Source of the DNA: Corallococcus silvisoli
GTDB taxonomy: Bacteria > Myxococcota > Myxococcia > Myxococcales > Myxococcaceae
NCBI RefSeq assembly: GCF_009909145.1
Contig: NZ_JAAAPJ010000006.1
Location: 372,001-436,000, forward strand
DNA length: 64,000 bases
Reading direction: 5' to 3'
The position numbers and the translations under genes were made by a program. Each line of letters opens with the position of its first letter. Within the stretch, counting starts at the first letter, position 1. A model generated the notes under the pieces. The model had not been told where the DNA came from. It did not search any database and saw only the letters and a program-made list of their open reading frames with translations. Shown piece after piece: positions 1 to 9,134 of this stretch.

Positions 1-3000
1 TGTGTCCGGTACGACTACGACAGCCAGCAGCGCCTGGCTTCCGTGGCGCGCTACGACGGCACGTGTGGGAGTGGAAGTCCCCTGCGGACGGAGTCCTACG
101 CGTACGAGGACGGGTCCTCGGAGGCGGGAAGGACGCGGCTGGCCCGGTACACGGGGCCAGGTGGCGAGGTGACTCGCTACACCTACTACGGCAGCGCGGA
201 GTCGATGCCCGGGGAGGATGACTTCCTGCTGCTGATGGACAAGGACGAGCGGGTGAAGCAGGTGGTGGAGGTTCTGGAGAGCCTCCCCGTGAGGGAGGCC
301 ACCACCGCGTTCACCTATTCCATCGCGCCGGAGCAGCGCAGCGTGCTGGGGCAGTCCCTCACCACGTACCGCACAGCGGTGAAGGGCCCCCGGGCCGAGG
401 TTCCCGAAACCCTCTATTGGATGACAGCGACGGGGGCCGTGGCGGAGACGGAGAGGCCCCTGTCGGCCGGCGTGGTGGCGCGCAGCGGGGCGCTCTGGGA
501 TGAAGTCCACCGGGTGCGTGAGATGGAAAAGGACGCGCGTGGACGCGTCACGCACTTCGCATACGACGCTCGAGGCAATCTGGTTGAGCGCCGCATCGAG
601 GGGGCGGCACTCCCCGCCTTGGACGTGGCGACGGCCACGCTGCCAGTTCTGGATGCACAGGGGCAGCCTGTCGCGGAGGTGGTGGAGAAGTGGGGCTACG
701 AAGCGGGCTTCAACGCGCAGGTCTGCCACGTGGACGCGGAGGGGTACGCGACCGTCACTCGGGTGGACTCCTCCGGGGATGCGCCCGAGGACGTGCTGCC
801 GGTGGGGACCGGCCGAGTGCTGGAGACCCGGCGCTACGGGAGCCGGGTGCCACGCACGGTGCTGACCTCCTCATCGAGCTGTGAGGCGGCGGTGGCCTCC
901 TTGCAGGAGTCTCCCCAGGATGTCGTGCTGAGCTGGCGTTACTGCGGCGTCGAAGGCGCGGCGTGCCCGCCGCTGGCTGTCACCGGAGACTGGGTGGAGA
1001 GCGTGGGGGCGGATGGGCACCGGGAGAGGGCCACGGCCTACGACGTTTACGGCCAGCTGCGGACCAAGACGCTCCAGGTGAGCGGCGCAGCCACGGTGAC
1101 GGTGCAGACCGCCTACGACGTCCGCGGGCGACTGGAGGACGAGCAGGATGGCCTGGGACGTCATCGACTTCAGCAGTGGGATGGGCTGGACCGGGTGAAG
1201 CGTGAGGAGTGGGCGAATCCGCAGGGAGAGGGAAGTGTGCGCACGGCGCAGTACTACCCGGGCGGTCAGCTCCACACCGAGACCCTGGGGGCGGACTTCG
1301 TCCGCGAGCACTGGCTGGATGCCGCGGGGCGGCGGGTTCGGACGGTCGAGTCCGGAGGAGGTCTCGCTGCCGCGTTGGAGACCCGCTATGGCTATGACGA
1401 CGCGGGCAACCGTACGTCCGTCGTGGACCGTCGCGGTGTCCGCACGACCACTGTGTATGACTTCGCGGATCGCCCGGTGGAGGCCCAGGTGTCCGTGGCG
1501 GATGGCGCTCGGTTCACGTCCCAGGGAGGAAGCAGCGACGAGGTGAGCCAAAGCTACACGCTCTCCCGCGTCACGTACGATGCCGTGGGCAACAAGGTGG
1601 CGGACAAGGATGTGTATGGCTTCGACCGGAACTACCGGCTGGACTCGCTGTACCGCGTCGTCCAGGAGCAGAGCCCCGAGGTGCAGGGGGCGAGTCATGA
1701 TGCGCCTTTCGTTCGCTATACACAGACGTCCAGGTACGACCTGACGGGCCACCGGGTGCGGCAGGTGGATGGGAACGGCAACGCCCAGACCATGGAGTAC
1801 GACCTGCTGGGCCGCGCCACGGTCCAGACGGACGCCGTCGGCCGGGTGGAGCGGCGCGCCTATGATGGACGAGGCAACGTCACGGAAGTGCGCTGGGAGG
1901 CGGGAGGCGTCCAGCATCGGAGGCGCATCACGGCGTATGACGGCTTGAGCCGCGTGCTGTCCGTAACGGAGCGGGTGGCGACAGATGCAGGGGAGGCTGT
2001 CTACACGACGCAGACCGTCCACGACGACGTGGCGCAGGTCGAGTGGACGCGTGACGCGCGGGGCTTTCTCCATGCTCGGCATCTGGATGGACTGGGGCGT
2101 GTCTTCAAGGAGGTGGACGACGCTGCCTCGGGGCCACTGTCACGCCAGCCGGACGATGCACGGGTGGGCGCGGCACTCGGGTTGACCCGTACCGTGGAGT
2201 ACGACCGCTACGGCCATGAGTCCGCGCGGGTGGATGCGCTGGGCCGGCGGACGGAGACGGTACACGACGCACTGGGCCGGCTCCTGGAAGTGCACCGCCC
2301 CATGGAGGTCTCCGAGAGTCAGTCGCATGACGGCGAAGGCCATGTTGTCCGCTCCATCGAAGGGCGCGGTGTGGAGCGGTTCTTCACCTACGACGCGTTG
2401 GGACGGCCGCGAAGCGAGACCTTGATGGAGAGTCTGTCCCAGGGCGGGCAGTCCCTGACGGTGAGCGAGCGGACGTATGTGGATGCACCGGACGTCGAGG
2501 CCCTGACGCGCGAGCAGATCCGGGACGCGCGGGGGCAGCTCACAGTGACGTACCGCGACGGACTCCGGCGTGTCGTCCGCCACACGGATGCGGCGGGACA
2601 TGCTTCGGACACCTGGTTCGATGCTCTCTACAAGCGCGAGGAGAAGAACGCGAAGGGGCACCTCACTCGCTTCGTCTACGACGCAGTGGGCCGGATGCTG
2701 AGCCAGTCCGAAGCCGCATCGGTGAGCGGCTCGGTGGCCTATGGTCAGAGTTGGCAGTACGGAGATGCGACCCGCGAGCGGACGTACCGGGACCGGCGCC
2801 AGGTGGCTACGGTGCACCGGGAGGACGGCCTGGGGCGCAAGGTGTACTCCTCGCGGGGGCAGGGCCAGGAGGTGGCGGAGGAGTCCTGGACCTATAACGC
2901 CGCGGGGCAGGCGGTGCGGGTGGTGGATGCGAATGGCTACGCGACCACCCGGCTCTACGATGGAGCGGCGCGTCTGGTGGAGGAGACCCAGGGCGCCGGA

Positions 3001-6000
3001 ACGGCGGAAGCGGCGACAACTGCGTTCCAATACGACGCCGCCGGTCAGTTGACGCAGAAGAAGGGCCCCCGCGCCACGGGCGTTCTCTTCGATGCGCGCT
3101 ACACCTACGACGACCTGGGTCGGCGCGTGCGCGAGGAGAATGCGCTCGGGCAGGTCACGGAGTGGGCCCATGACGCAGCGGGCAACCGTGTGTGTATGAA
3201 GCAGCCGCTCGGCGCTCCCTCGCTTTCGCATGGTGGTGCGGTCGGGCTGACGCTGGCGCAGGTGGAGGATCAGGTCTGCGCGGGCACGTACGTGACGAGC
3301 TACGCCTATGACGAGCAGAGCAAGCTGCTGTTCGTCACGGATGCCGCCGGTGGGCTCACGTCATATGTTTACGACGCGAATCGCAACCTGGTGGCGAAGC
3401 AGGACGCGAACGGGAACCTCACGACCTATGAGTACGACGTGCGCAACCTGCGCACGGCCGAGCATCAGCACCTGGACTCGCATGCGCGGGTGACGGCGGC
3501 TCAGCGGAGCCAGGTGCCGCTGTTCGAAGCGGGCGCGACGCCGTCGGGCAGCGTGGGCACGCTGACGTGGCGCCACACGTATGACGCGAACGGGAATCCA
3601 GTCTCCATGACCGACCCGAAGGGGCAGGTGTCGGTGTCTGGGTATGGGCTCCTCGACCGGCTGGAGTCACGCGTTTATTCGCAGCATGCGCAACCGCGAG
3701 AACTGCCGTCGGTGAACGCGGAGGGTTTCGCGTATGACGGTAACGGGAACCTCCTGCGTGAGTCGCTGCTCAAGCAGACGCCGAGCGGCGCGGTGGAGGA
3801 TGCGACGACGTACACGTATGACGCACTCGATCGCGTGAAGACGCGGCTGAGGGAGCAGGACGGAAAGCAACTCTCCTTCGAGTACGACGCCATGGGGCAC
3901 CGCACGCGCGTGACGGACTCGGACGGAGTTGTAACGGGGTATGCGTACGATGCGTTGGGACGCCTGCGGCAGGCGACACTTCCGGTCGGCGTCGTGGAGT
4001 ACCGGTCCTGGCCGGACTCCTTGCCCAAGGGTGTGGTGTGGCCCAACGGCTTGTCAGAAGGACGCTGCTATGACGCGGCCGGGCAGTTGCTGGAGTTGGT
4101 CACTGTCCGGGGCTCGGTCAGCGATACGTGTCAAGCGAATGGGCCGGTGGTGAGCCAGTTCGCCTACACCTACGATGCTAACGGGAACCGGCTGACGCAG
4201 GTGGAGTCCCGCACATCCCCCTCAACGCAGGTCCTGGGAGCCAGTGAGACGACCCAGTACGGCTATGACGTCTTGAACCGGCTCACAGGAGTGGCCTCGT
4301 CTGACAAACAAGCCACGTTGTATCGGCTGGATGCCGTAGGCAATCGCACGGGCGAGCGGCGGGCTTCGATTCGATTTGTAAAGGGACTCGGACCCGAGGC
4401 CTACAGCGTGCAACCCAAGGCGCTCACGCGCGATGTCACCGCGACTTTCAACCAGGTGAACTGGCTGAGCGGGTTCGTGGACGCGAAGGACGCCTCGCGG
4501 AACACGGTGCTGAACTACGACCTCATGGGCAACCTGGTGGAGAAGGTGACACAAGAGGGGACCCGAACCTTCGCCTGGGACATCCGCAACACCCTCACCG
4601 CCGTGTATGACAACGGGCAGGAGGTGGGGAGGTACGACTACGACAACAACCTCCAGCGGACGAAGCGGAAAGCGGCGTCTGAAGATGTTGCGTATGTGCT
4701 TGATGATGGCTTCGTCCTGCAGGAGTTGGATGGAGCCCAGGCCACGCACCCGTCGAAGCGGCGCTATCACTATGGCGGGGGCCCGTTGGCCGTCAGCGAA
4801 GTGACTTCCGCGGCAACGAACTTCCTGGGAACGGATGCGCTGGGGAGCGTGACGGACGCGCTGTCCACGAGTGGTGCTGTCACTGCGGCCCGGCAGTACG
4901 ACGCGTGGGGTAACCCCCGCAGCGGCACCGCGCCGACTGTCAGTGACTTCAAGCTGGGCTACACGGGGCACCAGTACGACGTGGAGACGGGGCTCACGTA
5001 TGCGCGGGCCCGGTACTACGACAGCGAGCTGGGGCGGTTCCTTTCGAGAGATAGTCATGAGGGAATGCTGGATGTCGCTCAAAGCCTGCATCGATATGTC
5101 TATGCGGCAAGCAATCCGCTTCGGTATTCGGATTTCAGTGGACATTGCTTCTGGGATGACAAGTGTCTTGAGTACATCAAGGAGGATTGGGGTGACACGC
5201 TAGTGGCATTGGGTTTGCGGGAAGCTCCAGTGGATGAGCGTGCTTACAGGCCTGTTTCTCGAACTGGGGCTGGTCAAGGCATTGCTCGAAAGCAAGTTGC
5301 GCTGAAAGAGTTTGTATCCGCTGAGGGGCGAAGTGGTCCAGGGGTGACGGTTGTTCATGAGAAGCGGATTAAGGGATACGACCCTCAGAGGGTGTTTAAG
5401 GGGGAGTTCGATAGGTTCCATGAACAGCGGATTGCGAGAGAGGAGTTTGAACGCAAAGTGCTGCTGGTGGGCGCAGGTGTTGCCATTTCAGTTGTTGTTC
5501 CAGAGGCAGCGCCCCTCTTGATTGAAGGTGGTGTGATATCTGCGCCTGCGGTAACCGGGCTGGTTGCTGTGTCGGATTTGGGTGCAAACACGCTGGTAGA
5601 GTATGGGCTGACTGATGAAGTGTCGCCAATGGGATTTCCCCTCGGTATGGTTGGGGCTTGGTCAGGAGCGGCGTCGAGAGCGGAAAGACTATTGAGTGTG
5701 TCGCGCCCTCAGGTCGATGAGGCGGTGTGGTATGTTGCTTCAGGTGGGATGCGAAATGAGCTTTCGCTCACACCCGAACAGATTGCTGCAGCCCGGGGCT
5801 ATGCTATGGAGCTTGGGGTGCCTGCGGAAAATATCCATTATTATGAAAATATGAATACGGCATGGGGTGATATGTTTGGGCAGGAGCGCCTTCATATTGG
5901 TACGGATGTGCTGCCATCTGCTCGGACGAAAGTCTCGCTGTCCCCGAACGAGCGAGTAAGTATGCGAGGGGCTATTGCTCATGAAGTGGTGGGGCACCGT

Positions 6001-6192
6001 GAAGCTGCCCTTGCAGGACGCACTCAGAACGAGGTTTGGGCAGAGGAGGCGCAGGCTAGTCTTCGGGCTGCGAAGTTTGCTCCTGGATTAAGCAATAAGG
6101 AGCGAAAGGTCTTGTATTTGGATGCAATGGACCGTTTGCGGAAGGCGGATAAGAGTCTGAAGGATGCGTCGCTTTTTCTGGAAATCAGGTGA
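1..6192 (+). CDS. Rhs/YD-repeat polymorphic toxin protein, 5' end outside window
   Basis: The frame is open at base 1, so this is the C-terminal 2063 residues of a longer protein. Dozens of YD repeats (YDxxGN, YDALGR and similar) run to about base 4900. The Rhs-associated core follows, with GYTGHQYDVETGLTYARARY and ending LGRFLSRD...NPLRYSDFSGH near base 5145. Rhs cores form a shell that encapsulates a variable toxin tip. Here the tip is about 347 residues (5150-6192) with visibly lower GC, a hydrophobic stretch near 5460-5590, and an H-E-V-V-G-H motif at 5980-5997 in a helical C-terminus. I do not recognise the tip family. The next gene overlaps its stop region and is the likely immunity gene. 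The Rhs core is certain; the toxin role of the tip is inferred. Confidence 0.93.
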   Translation, partial: CVRYDYDSQQRLASVARYDGTCGSGSPLRTESYAYEDGSSEAGRTRLARYTGPGGEVTRYTYYGSAESMPGEDDFLLLMDKDERVKQVVEVLESLPVREATTAFTYSIAPEQRSVLGQSLTTYRTAVKGPRAEVPETLYWMTATGAVAETERPLSAGVVARSGALWDEVHRVREMEKDARGRVTHFAYDARGNLVERRIEGAALPALDVATATLPVLDAQGQPVAEVVEKWGYEAGFNAQVCHVDAEGYATVTRVDSSGDAPEDVLPVGTGRVLETRRYGSRVPRTVLTSSSSCEAAVASLQESPQDVVLSWRYCGVEGAACPPLAVTGDWVESVGADGHRERATAYDVYGQLRTKTLQVSGAATVTVQTAYDVRGRLEDEQDGLGRHRLQQWDGLDRVKREEWANPQGEGSVRTAQYYPGGQLHTETLGADFVREHWLDAAGRRVRTVESGGGLAAALETRYGYDDAGNRTSVVDRRGVRTTTVYDFADRPVEAQVSVADGARFTSQGGSSDEVSQSYTLSRVTYDAVGNKVADKDVYGFDRNYRLDSLYRVVQEQSPEVQGASHDAPFVRYTQTSRYDLTGHRVRQVDGNGNAQTMEYDLLGRATVQTDAVGRVERRAYDGRGNVTEVRWEAGGVQHRRRITAYDGLSRVLSVTERVATDAGEAVYTTQTVHDDVAQVEWTRDARGFLHARHLDGLGRVFKEVDDAASGPLSRQPDDARVGAALGLTRTVEYDRYGHESARVDALGRRTETVHDALGRLLEVHRPMEVSESQSHDGEGHVVRSIEGRGVERFFTYDALGRPRSETLMESLSQGGQSLTVSERTYVDAPDVEALTREQIRDARGQLTVTYRDGLRRVVRHTDAAGHASDTWFDALYKREEKNAKGHLTRFVYDAVGRMLSQSEAASVSGSVAYGQSWQYGDATRERTYRDRRQVATVHREDGLGRKVYSSRGQGQEVAEESWTYNAAGQAVRVVDANGYATTRLYDGAARLVEETQGAGTAEAATTAFQYDAAGQLTQKKGPRATGVLFDARYTYDDLGRRVREENALGQVTEWAHDAAGNRVCMKQPLGAPSLSHGGAVGLTLAQVEDQVCAGTYVTSYAYDEQSKLLFVTDAAGGLTSYVYDANRNLVAKQDANGNLTTYEYDVRNLRTAEHQHLDSHARVTAAQRSQVPLFEAGATPSGSVGTLTWRHTYDANGNPVSMTDPKGQVSVSGYGLLDRLESRVYSQHAQPRELPSVNAEGFAYDGNGNLLRESLLKQTPSGAVEDATTYTYDALDRVKTRLREQDGKQLSFEYDAMGHRTRVTDSDGVVTGYAYDALGRLRQATLPVGVVEYRSWPDSLPKGVVWPNGLSEGRCYDAAGQLLELVTVRGSVSDTCQANGPVVSQFAYTYDANGNRLTQVESRTSPSTQVLGASETTQYGYDVLNRLTGVASSDKQATLYRLDAVGNRTGERRASIRFVKGLGPEAYSVQPKALTRDVTATFNQVNWLSGFVDAKDASRNTVLNYDLMGNLVEKVTQEGTRTFAWDIRNTLTAVYDNGQEVGRYDYDNNLQRTKRKAASEDVAYVLDDGFVLQELDGAQATHPSKRRYHYGGGPLAVSEVTSAATNFLGTDALGSVTDALSTSGAVTAARQYDAWGNPRSGTAPTVSDFKLGYTGHQYDVETGLTYARARYYDSELGRFLSRDSHEGMLDVAQSLHRYVYAASNPLRYSDFSGHCFWDDKCLEYIKEDWGDTLVALGLREAPVDERAYRPVSRTGAGQGIARKQVALKEFVSAEGRSGPGVTVVHEKRIKGYDPQRVFKGEFDRFHEQRIAREEFERKVLLVGAGVAISVVVPEAAPLLIEGGVISAPAVTGLVAVSDLGANTLVEYGLTDEVSPMGFPLGMVGAWSGAASRAERLLSVSRPQVDEAVWYVASGGMRNELSLTPEQIAAARGYAMELGVPAENIHYYENMNTAWGDMFGQERLHIGTDVLPSARTKVSLSPNERVSMRGAIAHEVVGHREAALAGRTQNEVWAEEAQASLRAAKFAPGLSNKERKVLYLDAMDRLRKADKSLKDASLFLEIR

Positions 6193-6212
6193 ACTGGAGG
6201 GGTGACAGTCAA

Positions 6213-6581
6213 ATGCGTGACTATCCACCAGAATATTTCGAGCAAGTGGAGAGGGCCGCCTTGAATGGGGACTCGTCTGCAATGCTGCAAATGGGAGTAT
6301 GGTTGCTCGGTGTCCCTGGGAGCAGGCTAAAGCGCGATCCCGTGGGAGCATTGCGGTGGCTCCGACGGGCAGCTGAAGAGGGAGGTCATGCCTATGCCAT
6401 GGAATTGCTGGCAATGGAGGCTGATTCCAGATTGGGGAGTAGTCCGGATGCTGCTGCTGAGGCGGCAAGATGGTATGAACGAGCGCTTGGTGCGTATGAA
6501 CTTGAGGTTCAGCGAGGTGTGCCTGGGGCTCGTGAGAATGCTGAGGGTCTGCGTCGGAAGCTGGAGTCGCGCCTTGGGTGA
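6213..6581 (+). CDS. Sel1-like/TPR-type small protein, probable immunity protein
   Basis: 122 residues. I chose the ATG at 6213 because GGAGGGG lies 10 bases upstream; a GTG at 6189 overlapping the rhs stop is the alternative. The sequence shows Sel1-like helical repeats: AALNGDSSAMLQMGVWLLG, then DPVGALRWLRRAAEEGGHAY, then AAEAARWYERALGAYE. Sel1 repeats are alpha-alpha solenoids used for protein binding. There is no signal peptide, so it is cytoplasmic. Its position directly behind the Rhs tip is where cognate immunity genes sit, and the immunity role rests on that context. Its GC is lower than that of the chromosomal genes downstream. Confidence 0.8.
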   Translation: MRDYPPEYFEQVERAALNGDSSAMLQMGVWLLGVPGSRLKRDPVGALRWLRRAAEEGGHAYAMELLAMEADSRLGSSPDAAAEAARWYERALGAYELEVQRGVPGARENAEGLRRKLESRLG

Positions 6582-6660
6582 TGTTGGGTTGTGTTGAGTG
6601 TTGGGGTGGGTGATGTGGAGATTTAGTCCTACGGTTGTAGCTCGGAAGAGGCCGCAGTCG

Positions 6661-6685
6661 CCCTCCTGTTGAGGGAACAGGAGGG
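6661..6685 (+). terminator. Hairpin after the rhs/Sel1 pair, possible terminator
   Basis: CCCTCCTGTT, a 5-base loop (GAGGG) and AACAGGAGGG form a perfect 10-bp stem about 80 bases after the Sel1 gene. A purine-rich run follows instead of a T-tract, so intrinsic termination is only a possibility. Confidence 0.4.
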
Positions 6686-6728
6686 GGAGGAACCAGACTT
6701 CCCATGCAGCAGTCATCCACCGTCGAAG

Positions 6729-6752
6729 GTATCCGTCCGGCCAACGACGTGC
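6729..6752 (+). repeat. IS66 left terminal inverted repeat
   Basis: GTATCCGTCCGGCCAACGAC followed by GTGC. It matches the reverse complement of 9087-9110 at 23 of 24 positions. Confidence 0.93.
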
Positions 6753-6797
6753 TGAGAGGCGTTGAGTGAGGCGTCGGGGCGGTGGACCCTGGGGTAC

Positions 6798-7112
6798 ATG
6801 TCGAAGCCAGTGGAGAAGCCGGAGTGGGCGCGCGTCGCGGAAGCGTTCGAGGCGAGCGGGCTGACGCAGAAGGCGTTCTCAGCGCAGCGAGGCGTGCGGC
6901 TGAGCACGTTGCAGTCGTGGGTGTACCGGGCACGACGTGCCGCGACGACACGAGTCGAGCCGGTGAGACTCTTGCCGGTACAGGTGGCGAGGAGTCCCGC
7001 GGCGACGGAGTCCCTGCTGGAGGTGGTGGCCGAGGGCGGAGCGCGGGTGCGCTTCGCCGTGGGCGCGGACGTGGCGTACGTGGCCCGGCTCGTCGCGGCG
7101 CTGGGGCGGTAG
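6798..7112 (+). CDS. tnpA: IS66 accessory protein TnpA
   Basis: 104 residues from the ATG at 6798. The N-terminus looks like a helix-turn-helix of the IS66 OrfA/TnpA type (WARVAEAFEASGLTQKAF, then LSTLQSWVYRAR), followed by a short beta-rich tail. In IS66 elements this small protein is needed with TnpB for efficient transposition, and its exact role is unclear. It stops 3 bases before tnpB. Confidence 0.88.
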   Translation: MSKPVEKPEWARVAEAFEASGLTQKAFSAQRGVRLSTLQSWVYRARRAATTRVEPVRLLPVQVARSPAATESLLEVVAEGGARVRFAVGADVAYVARLVAALGR

Positions 7113-7115
7113 GCC

Positions 7116-7481
7116 GTGTTCGCCCTGCCTGCGTCGGTGCGCGTGGTGCTGGCGGTGGAGCCGGTGGACATGCGCAAGTCGATTGATGGCCTCATGGCGC
7201 TGGTGCGCACGGCGTGGGGCGAGGACGTCTACTCGGGCCACCTCTTCGCCTTTGTCTCCAGGCGGGGCGACCGAATCAAGGTGCTGACATGGAACCGGGG
7301 CGGCTTCGTGCTGCTGTACAAGCGGCTGGAGGCGGGGAGATTCCGGCTGCCACCGGTGGATGAGGGCGCGCAGGCGGTGACGCTGGATGCCACGCAGTTG
7401 GCCATGCTGCTGGACGTCATCGACGTGGCCCAGGTGCGTCGCCAGCCCGCCTGGACGCCTCCCGGGCGCACGGGCACCTGA
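7116..7481 (+). CDS. tnpB: IS66 accessory protein TnpB (Orf2 family)
   Basis: 121 residues, GTG start directly after tnpA. It has the strongly conserved IS66 Orf2 signature: VEPVDMRKSIDGLMALV, then LFAFVSRRGDRIKVLTW, then GGFVLLYKRLEAGRF. Length is normal for the family. It acts with TnpA and TnpC; its biochemical role is not established. Confidence 0.95.
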   Translation: MFALPASVRVVLAVEPVDMRKSIDGLMALVRTAWGEDVYSGHLFAFVSRRGDRIKVLTWNRGGFVLLYKRLEAGRFRLPPVDEGAQAVTLDATQLAMLLDVIDVAQVRRQPAWTPPGRTGT

Positions 7482-7527
7482 CGCACCCGGTCCGGGACGC
7501 TGAACGGCGGTGGCGTGTTGAGGCCAG

Positions 7528-9027
7528 GTGCCCCGAGAGCTGCCTCAGGACCACTTCTGCCCCTGGCGCGAGGAGGCGGAGGAACTCAAGGAGCGCCTGA
7601 CGTCGCTGGAGGCGAAGATGGCGACGCTGGAGCGCCACGTCTTCGGCAAGAGGACGGAGAAGCTGCCCCCGGTGGCGACGGAGCTGCGCGGGGACGCGGA
7701 CTCGACGGCGGCCCTGGCCGAGGCCGCGAAGCAGAAGCGGCGCGAGCGGGCCGCCCGCGGGGCCGAGGAGGCCCCGGCGCGGGAGATTCGCCACGCGGTG
7801 CCGGCCGAGGAGCGCCACTGCCCGGCGTGCGGCAGCGAGGACTTGAAGCCGCTGGGCCAGGGCCGCACCTCGGTGGTGTACGAGTACATGCCGGCCCGCT
7901 TCGAGAAGCAGGTTCACGTGCAGGAAGTCCTCGCGTGCGCGTGCGGCCGGGGCGTCATCACCGCTCCGCCTCCAGCCCGGGTGGTGGACCGGGGCGAGTA
8001 CGGCCCCGGCTTCCTCTCCCACGTGGTGACGTCGAAGTGCGCGGACGCCATGCCCCTGCACCGACTGGCCCAGCGGATTGAGCGCGGTGGGGTGCCCATG
8101 AGTCGCAGCACGCTGACGGACCTCTTCCACCAGGCCGCCTCGGTGCTGATGCCTCTCTCCCAGCACCTCTTGCAATGCATTGCGTCCGCGGACGTGGTGT
8201 GGGCCGACGAGACACCCGTGCGCGTGCTGGACGTGAAGAAGACTCGCCAGGGCTACCTCTGGACTTTCCTCACCCAGACGCCCGAAGGGCAGTGGCTCAT
8301 CGGCTACCGCTTCAGCCTGGGCCGCGCCAGCACGACGCCCAAGGACGTGCTGGGCGACACGAGGGGCGCCCTCGTGGTGGATGCCTATACCGGCTACAAC
8401 GCGGTGACGCTGCCCGAAGGGCGCGTGCGCGTCGGGTGCTGGGCTCACGTGCGTCGCCGCTTCTTCGAGGCGCTCCCCACTGCGCCCGAGGCCCGCGAGG
8501 CCCTGGACTTCATTCTCGCCCTCTACCGCGTGGAAGCCCTGGCGCGCGACGCGGGCGTCATGCGCACCGACGCGCACCGAGAGCTGCGCCAGCAGCAGAG
8601 TCTCCCCATCCTCCTGGCACTACGTGGCTGGCTGGAAGCACAGGCCCCACGCCACTTGCCCAAGGGCCCCATGGGCCAGGCCCTCTCCTACGCGCTGAAG
8701 CAGTGGGACGCCCTGACGCGCTTCGTCTTCGACGCGCGTCTTCCTCTCGACAACAATCGCTCGGAAGCAGCGCTGCGCAAGGCCGCCCTGGGCCGAAAGA
8801 ACTTCCTCTTCGTCGGACATGAGGCTGCGGGGGCCAACCTCGCAGGCCTCTACGCACTGGTGGCCACCTGCGAGGCCAACGGCGTCAATCCCGAGGCCTA
8901 CCTCGCTGACGTGCTGCTGCGCGTGCAGACACACCCTCACTCGCGCATCGGTGAGCTGCTACCCCACGAGTGGATGCGGCGACGCACCGCCGACCCGCCC
9001 AAGTCGCCCCTCCAGCCCAGTCCCTGA
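7528..9027 (+). CDS. tnpC: IS66 transposase TnpC (DDE)
   Basis: 499 residues, GTG start. In order: an N-terminal coiled coil (LKERLTSLEAKMATLERHVF), a zinc-finger-like segment (CPACGSEDLK with a later CACG), then the DDE catalytic core with VWADETPVRVLD (first Asp), LVVDAYTGYN (second Asp) and NNRSEAALRKAALGRKNFLF (Glu). The C-terminus ends LLPHEWMRRR as in other IS66 transposases. It is full length and intact, so the element may still be mobile. A frameshifted relative lies inverted at 10452-11234. Confidence 0.96.
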   Translation: MPRELPQDHFCPWREEAEELKERLTSLEAKMATLERHVFGKRTEKLPPVATELRGDADSTAALAEAAKQKRRERAARGAEEAPAREIRHAVPAEERHCPACGSEDLKPLGQGRTSVVYEYMPARFEKQVHVQEVLACACGRGVITAPPPARVVDRGEYGPGFLSHVVTSKCADAMPLHRLAQRIERGGVPMSRSTLTDLFHQAASVLMPLSQHLLQCIASADVVWADETPVRVLDVKKTRQGYLWTFLTQTPEGQWLIGYRFSLGRASTTPKDVLGDTRGALVVDAYTGYNAVTLPEGRVRVGCWAHVRRRFFEALPTAPEAREALDFILALYRVEALARDAGVMRTDAHRELRQQQSLPILLALRGWLEAQAPRHLPKGPMGQALSYALKQWDALTRFVFDARLPLDNNRSEAALRKAALGRKNFLFVGHEAAGANLAGLYALVATCEANGVNPEAYLADVLLRVQTHPHSRIGELLPHEWMRRRTADPPKSPLQPSP

Positions 9028-9086
9028 ACAGCTCGCGCATCGCGGCGCCCGCCGAGCACGATCGTGGTCCGTCTTCAATCCCTCCG

Positions 9087-9110
9087 GCACGTCGTTGGCC
9101 GGACGGTTAC
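9087..9110 (-). repeat. IS66 right terminal inverted repeat
   Basis: The reverse complement reads GTAACCGTCCGGCCAACGAC followed by GTGC and mirrors the left end. Confidence 0.93.
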
Positions 9111-9134
9111 GGAGAGCGGACCGCTGCAGGTGTG

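Larger units (their letters stand above)
6729..9110 (+). mobile_element. IS66-family insertion sequence, apparently complete
   Basis: 2382 bp bounded by near-identical 24-bp terminal inverted repeats that begin GTATCC (left) and GTAACC (right, reverse complement); the GTAA-type end is typical of IS66. It carries the classic tnpA-tnpB-tnpC set in one orientation. The flanking octamers (CGTCGAAG left, GGAGAGCG right) do not match, so the expected 8-bp target duplication is missing. It separates the rhs/Sel1 pair from a displaced Rhs-tip homologue. Confidence 0.93.

Noticed and set aside
5980..5997. Classic zincin (HExxH) metalloprotease in the Rhs tip
   Set aside because: The second His is at position +5, not +4 (H-E-V-V-G-H), so the classic zinc motif is not met. 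I report the motif without calling a peptidase.
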